This document shows, piece after piece, positions 59,934-64,000 of a stretch of 64,000 bases of DNA. The position numbers and the translations under genes were made by a program. Origin of the DNA: Hyphococcus formosus (GTDB lineage: Bacteria > Pseudomonadota > Alphaproteobacteria > Caulobacterales > Parvularculaceae); assembly GCF_046736345.1 (NCBI RefSeq), contig NZ_CP157210.1:1240001-1304000 (forward strand), read 5' to 3'. How positions within the stretch are numbered: the stretch's first letter is position 1; every line of letters begins with the position of its first letter. The notes under the pieces were generated by a model, which was not told the origin of the DNA, did no database searches, and was given only the letters and a program-made list of their open reading frames with translations.

Positions 59934-60387
59934 AGAATTGCCCTATCACAAACACAGTGATCATCGCGCTCACCATAAAGGTCAGTGTCGCAACTATTGA
60001 TCGTTTAGAAAAACGCGCAATGCCGCAAACCCCATGGCCGGAGGTGCAACCGCCGCCCAAGCGCGTACCAAACCCGACCAGAAATCCACCAATGACCACC
60101 ATCCAAAGTGGCTGCGGAAAATTCACGGCCGGCCGCGCCTCAACAAGCCAAACCAAAAATGGCGCGATGAACAAACCGGCGATAAACGCCAATCGCTGAT
60201 AACGGTCCGCGCGATCTCCGCCCGGTACCAGAACGCCCGCGATGATCCCGCTGATACCGGCAATGCGGCCATTCAGGAGCATAAAGAGCACCGCGGAAAT
60301 GCCGATCAACACCCCGCCTATCATTGCCGATATTGGCGTAAAGCTTTCCAATTTACTGCTCCTTATTAGCGCCTTGACGTCTAACAT
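59926..60387 (-). CDS. YeeE/YedE half-transporter, first subunit
   Basis: 153 residues, four hydrophobic helices. GGFLVGFGTRLGGGCTSGHGVCG (in part: LGGGCTSGHGVCG) is the signature with the conserved Cys of YeeE/YedE; GVLIGISAVLFMLLNGRIAG is another. The ATG at 60387 lies inside the palindrome of the regulator operator, with AAGTGA as ribosome-binding site. Partner of the 59514-59933 product. The pair with BigR-like regulator and persulfide dioxygenase matches the known bigR operon of alphaproteobacteria. Confidence 0.88.
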   Translation of the reverse strand: MLDVKALIRSSKLESFTPISAMIGGVLIGISAVLFMLLNGRIAGISGIIAGVLVPGGDRADRYQRLAFIAGLFIAPFLVWLVEARPAVNFPQPLWMVVIGGFLVGFGTRLGGGCTSGHGVCGIARFSKRSIVATLTFMVSAMITVFVIGQFYG

Positions 60388-60402
60388 ATATCACTTATGT
60401 TA
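60382..60402. promoter_or_regulatory. Operator of the persulfide regulon
   Basis: Perfect inverted repeat taacata (60382-60388) and tatgtta (60396-60402) with 7 bases between. It covers the ribosome-binding site and start codon of the first transporter gene and ends 25 bases before the regulator start. Suits repression in both directions by the BigR/SqrR-like protein; inferred. Confidence 0.65.
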
Positions 60403-60427
60403 AATGACAAGTATTGTATGGAGTCAC

Positions 60428-60742
60428 ATGTCTAGAACACCAGATACCAGCGATCTACAACGCCATGCACAGGACGCTTCGGCGCTTTTGAAAACCCTGT
60501 GTCATGCCAACCGGCTGTTAATCGCTTGCACTTTGAAGGAAGGTGAGAAAAATGTATCCCAGATCGAAGCGGATATTGGAGTACCACAACCACACCTTTC
60601 GAGAGATCTTGGCCGTTTGCGCGATGCGGGCTTGATCAGTGCACGGCGGGAGTCAAAAAATGTGTATTACTCGATTACCGATCCGCGCTTGGTAAAGGTG
60701 ATTGACGCATTATGTACGGCATTCGCGCCTGAACAATCATAA
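60428..60742 (+). CDS. BigR/SqrR-like ArsR-family persulfide-sensing repressor
   Basis: 104 residues from ATG 60428 with GGAG 4 bases upstream. Winged helix with NVSQIEADIGVPQPHLSRDLGRLRDAGLI. Two Cys at the positions used by BigR/SqrR: C34 in LLIACTLKEGE and C96 in DALCTAF, which form a disulfide or tetrasulfide in the presence of persulfides; C25 is extra. This combination, not the metal-binding Cys of ArsR, argues for sulfide sensing. It is divergent from the YeeE/YedE pair and 19 bases upstream of the MBL gene. Confidence 0.85.
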   Translation: MSRTPDTSDLQRHAQDASALLKTLCHANRLLIACTLKEGEKNVSQIEADIGVPQPHLSRDLGRLRDAGLISARRESKNVYYSITDPRLVKVIDALCTAFAPEQS

Positions 60743-60761
60743 CGCTTTCGGGGAGAATAGC

Positions 60762-61625
60762 ATGAAACCACACGTAAAGACCTTTTTCGATGAGGAGACG
60801 TTTACTGCGAGCCACATTGTCTCCGACCCATCGACAAAGCGGTGCGCAGTCATTGACTCGGTTCTGAACTTCGACGCCGCCGCCGGGCGAACCTCGACGG
60901 AGTTCGCCGATAAGATGATCGACTATATCAAACAAAACAACCTGAAACTTGAGTGGATTTTTGAAACCCATGTGCATGCTGATCATTTAACGGCTGCGCC
61001 CTATTTCAAACAAAAGCTTGGCGGCAAGCTGGGTGTTTCCGCGCATATTGATACTATTCAATCGACCTTTGGCGAGGTATTCAATGCCGAGAACGGATTT
61101 GCGCGGGACGGCAGCCAATTCGACAAACTCTTTGACGATCAAGAAAAATTCTCCCTAGGGTCGATCGACGGATATTTTATGCACACTCCCGGTCATACGC
61201 CGGCTTGTGCGACGATTGTCATTGGCGATGCGGCCTTTGTGGGCGATACGTTATTCATGCCCGATTATGGTACGGCCCGTTGCGATTTTCCCGGCGGAGA
61301 TGCGCGCACATTGTTTTGGTCCATTCAGAAAATATTTGCGCTGCCCCCGGAAACCCGACTTTTCTTGTGCCATGACTATAAATCCCCCACCCGCGACGAA
61401 TTTGCGTGGGAAACGACAGTGGCCGAACAGCGCGAGAAAAACGTTCACGTTAAAGACGGTATCAACGAAGACGAATTCGTCGAGATGCGCGAAACCCGTG
61501 ACAAAACCCTTTCCATGCCGCGCCTGATTTTGCCTTCGGTGCAGGTCAATATGCGCGCCGGCGAAATGCCGCCGCCTGACGACAATGGGATCAGCTATCT
61601 CAGAACCCCGATAAACGCGTTTTAA
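60762..61625 (+). CDS. MBL-fold persulfide dioxygenase (Blh-like)
   Basis: 287 residues from ATG 60762 with GGGGAG nearby. Metal motif ETHVHADHLTAAP, then HTPGHTPACATI, FVGDTLFMPDYGTARCDFPGGDA and a last His in LFLCHDYKSP. The DYGTARCDFPGG segment is characteristic of the ETHE1/Blh type persulfide dioxygenases, which oxidise glutathione persulfide to sulfite with one Fe. With the BigR-like regulator and the YeeE/YedE transporter it forms a sulfide-detoxification module. Confidence 0.9.
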   Translation: MKPHVKTFFDEETFTASHIVSDPSTKRCAVIDSVLNFDAAAGRTSTEFADKMIDYIKQNNLKLEWIFETHVHADHLTAAPYFKQKLGGKLGVSAHIDTIQSTFGEVFNAENGFARDGSQFDKLFDDQEKFSLGSIDGYFMHTPGHTPACATIVIGDAAFVGDTLFMPDYGTARCDFPGGDARTLFWSIQKIFALPPETRLFLCHDYKSPTRDEFAWETTVAEQREKNVHVKDGINEDEFVEMRETRDKTLSMPRLILPSVQVNMRAGEMPPPDDNGISYLRTPINAF

Positions 61626-61667
61626 TTCACGCTCGTCAGACATCACAAAATCGCTTAGCGTTGTCAT

Positions 61668-63140
61668 ATGACCAATTTTTTTGAAACGCTTCATTCGGCA
61701 TTCGCTGATCGCACCGATAAAACCTTTCTGCGCTTGCCGAACGGGACGACCTATAGCTATGGCGACATTGATGCGCTTTCCGCGCGCATAAGCGCAAGCT
61801 TGACCAAAGCAGGCGCAAAACCCGGCGACCGCATCGTCGTGCAGGTTGAAAAATCACCGGAGAATGTCGCGCTCTATTTGGGCGCCATGCGTGCGGGACT
61901 AACCTATGTTCCATTAAATACAGCCTATACTGCCGATGAGGTTGATTACTTTCTGAAAGATGCGGACCCCGCGATTTTTGTTTGTGCGCCTGATCGGCAA
62001 AAGACGCTTTCTGCGGTCACACAAAATATCCCACGAGGTTTTACACTCGGCACAGATCATGACGGCTCATTGATTGACGCGCTTGAGCCGGAAAACTTTC
62101 ATATCGAAGCCCGTGGCCCTGATGATCTCGCGGCGATCCTTTATACATCCGGTACAACCGGGCGCTCGAAAGGCGCGATGTTGACCCACGATAATCTCCG
62201 CTCGAATGCGAAAGCGTTGAATGAATTATGGGGGTTTTCTGGCGATGATGTGCTTCTTCATGCGCTGCCGATTTTTCATATTCACGGTCTTTTTGTTGCC
62301 CTTCATACGGTGATGCTGTCCGCCGCAGAGATCATCTTTCTTCCGAAGTTCAATAAGACACAAATCCGCAAACAACTTCCCGATGCTACCTTATTGATGG
62401 GTGTACCGACCTTTTATACCCGCCTTCTTGCGGACGAAGATTTCGGCCTCGAGGATTGTAAAACTATTCGTCTGTTCATTTCCGGATCGGCCCCACTCAC
62501 GAAGGAAACATTTGAGAGTTTCGAAAAACGGACCGGACATAAAATCCTTGAACGTTACGGCATGTCGGAAGCCGGTATGATCACCTCTAACCCGCTTAAA
62601 GGTGATCGCATTGCTGGTACCGTTGGCTTCCCCTTGCCCGGTATATCCGTACGCGTCGCATCCGGCGAAGATATTGGCGAAATCGAAGTCAAAGGCCCGA
62701 ATATCTGCGCCGGTTACTGGCGCAAAGAGGACAAATCCGCCGAAGCCTTTACCGATGACGGTTATTTTAAAACGGGTGATGTCGGCCACATCGATAAAGA
62801 GGGGCGGCTTTCGTTGGTGGGGCGTGAAAAAGATCTGATCATCGTTGGTGGCCTCAATATTTATCCCATCGAAATCGAACAATGCCTCGACGCGATCCCG
62901 GGTATCGCCGATAGCGCCGTCATTGGTGTGCCCCATCCTGATATGGGCGAAGGGGTGGTTGCGGTGCTGGTCGCCGAAACCGCGCCGCTGGCACAATCGG
63001 TGATCGACGCGGCGTTATCATCGCTCGCCGATTTCAAACGCCCGCGCAAATTTTTCTGGGTTGATGCCCTGCCCCGAAACACCATGGGTAAGGTCCAGAA
63101 ACAGGCCATGCGCGAGCAATATCGCTCAGCCTTTTCTTAA
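61668..63140 (+). CDS. Malonyl-CoA synthetase (AMP-binding enzyme)
   Basis: 490 residues. ANL superfamily: ATP loop LYTSGTTGRSKGAML (about residues 160-174), ERYGMSEAGM, GYFKTGDVGHID, and the catalytic Lys in PRNTMGKVQKQAM. The N-terminus and FLRLPNGTTYSYGDID plus VPLNTAYTADEVDYFL are close to MatB malonyl-CoA synthetases. Makes malonyl-CoA from malonate, CoA and ATP. No matA is adjacent. Stop overlaps the convergent GNAT stop by 4 bases. Confidence 0.88.
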   Translation: MTNFFETLHSAFADRTDKTFLRLPNGTTYSYGDIDALSARISASLTKAGAKPGDRIVVQVEKSPENVALYLGAMRAGLTYVPLNTAYTADEVDYFLKDADPAIFVCAPDRQKTLSAVTQNIPRGFTLGTDHDGSLIDALEPENFHIEARGPDDLAAILYTSGTTGRSKGAMLTHDNLRSNAKALNELWGFSGDDVLLHALPIFHIHGLFVALHTVMLSAAEIIFLPKFNKTQIRKQLPDATLLMGVPTFYTRLLADEDFGLEDCKTIRLFISGSAPLTKETFESFEKRTGHKILERYGMSEAGMITSNPLKGDRIAGTVGFPLPGISVRVASGEDIGEIEVKGPNICAGYWRKEDKSAEAFTDDGYFKTGDVGHIDKEGRLSLVGREKDLIIVGGLNIYPIEIEQCLDAIPGIADSAVIGVPHPDMGEGVVAVLVAETAPLAQSVIDAALSSLADFKRPRKFFWVDALPRNTMGKVQKQAMREQYRSAFS

Positions 63141-63661
63141 GCGCCCGGCTCGCGGAAAAACAGGAACACCTCGTCGCCTTGATATTCGGTCGTCGCAGAT
63201 TCCTTAAACCCAATCCGTTCGGCGAGTTTTATCGACGGCGCATTCTCCGCCGTGATGATGCAAGACAGACGTTCACCCGGCCATTTCTCTTCGCCCCATG
63301 CGAGCGCGGCTAGCGCAGCTTCGGTAGCTAATCCTTTCCCATGAAACGCGGGGTCGAACGCCCAGCCCATTTCGGGCACGATCGAGGGCGTTGGCGACAT
63401 GTTACGTTTGAATTCCGCAAAACCAAGTTCGCCGATAATCTGGCCGCTGGCGCGTTCTTCGACCGCCCAAAACCCATAGCCCATCAAATGCCAGTGCCCC
63501 GCCATTCGCAGGAATTTCAACCAACTGTCTTCTTCGCCTCTGGGTTCGCCGCCGATAAAGCGCGTTACTTCGGGGTTTGCCCAGAGTTTTTTGATCGCTG
63601 GATAATCATCAAGACGGTGCACCCGAAGGCGCAACCGTTCGGTTTCTATCTCAAGCTTCAT
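63137..63661 (-). CDS. GNAT acetyltransferase (RimJ/RimL-like)
   Basis: 174 residues. Acetyltransf_3 type: ETERLRLRVHRLDDYPAIKKLW at the start (in part), FWAVEERASGQIIGELGF, the acetyl-CoA loop AFHGKGLATEAALAAL, and NAPSIKLAERIGFKE. Transfers acetyl from acetyl-CoA to an amine, possibly a protein N-terminus or small molecule; not more precise. Sits 6 bases downstream of the DUF885 gene on the same strand. Confidence 0.88.
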   Translation of the reverse strand: MKLEIETERLRLRVHRLDDYPAIKKLWANPEVTRFIGGEPRGEEDSWLKFLRMAGHWHLMGYGFWAVEERASGQIIGELGFAEFKRNMSPTPSIVPEMGWAFDPAFHGKGLATEAALAALAWGEEKWPGERLSCIITAENAPSIKLAERIGFKESATTEYQGDEVFLFFREPGA

Positions 63662-63667
63662 TGGTTT

Positions 63668-64000
63668 TTACTTCTTTTTTTCGTCGTCAATATATTTGTT
63701 TATCCGCTCACGCAGCAATTCCAGCGGTAATCCGCCGCTCGTCAGTACTGCATCATGAAACACGCGAATATCGAAATCGTCACCCAATTCTTTTTCGGCT
63801 TTCGCTCTTAATTCCCACAGCGTCAATTCACCCATTTTATAGGCCAATGCCTGGCCGGGCCACGCGATATAACGATCAACCTCGGTTTGAACATTATGAA
63901 GCGATAGCGCCGTGTTCGATGCGAGATAATCCATCGCCTGTTCGCGGGTCCAACCTTTTGCGTGAATCCCGGTGTCGATTACCAATCGGCATGCCCGCCA
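63668..64000 (-). CDS. DUF885 family protein, C-terminal part
   Basis: The last 111 codons; the frame stays open to the window edge. Seen: VIDTGIHAKGWTREQAMDYL, EVDRYIAWPGQALAYKMGEL (both conserved in DUF885), and a C-terminal DIRVFHDAVLTSGGLPLELL. DUF885 proteins are M32-like zinc peptidase relatives, often lipoproteins; the catalytic HExxH would be upstream, out of view. Confidence 0.85.
   Translation of the reverse strand, partial: WRACRLVIDTGIHAKGWTREQAMDYLASNTALSLHNVQTEVDRYIAWPGQALAYKMGELTLWELRAKAEKELGDDFDIRVFHDAVLTSGGLPLELLRERINKYIDDEKKK

Overview
The window reads as chromosomal DNA of an alphaproteobacterium. The main evidence is the zeta-type F1F0-ATPase inhibitor (DUF1476), a CtrA-type TTAA-N7-TTAA box, a squalene-hopene cyclase, a BigR/SqrR-like persulfide regulator and many TonB/lipoprotein genes at moderate GC. 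I cannot fix the genus; Parvularculales/Hyphomonadales-like bacteria would fit. No rRNA, tRNA, IS element or CRISPR array was found.

Layout. 0-1.4 kb: two toxin-antitoxin loci (edge-truncated ParS/MbcA antitoxin; complete TacA-TacT pair), each with visible operators. 1.4-6.2 kb: carbonic anhydrase, a PuuD-like membrane protein, a small mer module (MerT, GDCCVxC protein, divergent MerR with a textbook 19-bp-spacer promoter), a secreted GIN-like adhesin and imidazolonepropionase. 6.5-17.6 kb: diacylglycerol kinase plus a Tam41-like nucleotidyltransferase, lipoprotein MBL hydrolase, glycerol kinase, selenium genes selD/mnmH, SDR, then der-bamB-TPR.

17.7-34.3 kb: a polyamine/gamma-glutamyl catabolic region. 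It has two class III aminotransferases, an aldehyde dehydrogenase, two PuuA-like ligases, a PuuB-like oxidase, a TonB receptor, a TPR-sulfotransferase, a YtcJ-like amidohydrolase and an FCD/GntR regulator. A GTGATCAC palindrome recurs in three of its control regions, suggesting one regulon.

34.3-45.2 kb is the most unusual part. It looks like a divergent functional-amyloid (Fap-like) secretion locus: a FapD-like C39 peptidase, three secreted low-complexity proteins (one with about 720 residues of Asp/Ser/Asn repeats), a membrane-anchored trypsin-like protease, a sigma54 activator without receiver domain, and a coiled-coil/LysM/beta-barrel outer-membrane protein. A near-perfect sigma54 promoter lies in front of the giant repeat gene, with a CtrA box and enhancer-like repeats just upstream.

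45.2-64 kb is mostly housekeeping: M48 protease/racemase/LemA, SDR, ATPase inhibitor zeta, purC-purS-purQ, amidase, a beta-helix lipoprotein with its diheme cytochrome, methyltransferase, squalene-hopene cyclase, a persulfide-detoxification module (YeeE/YedE x2, BigR-like regulator, MBL persulfide dioxygenase), malonyl-CoA synthetase, GNAT and an edge-truncated DUF885 protein.
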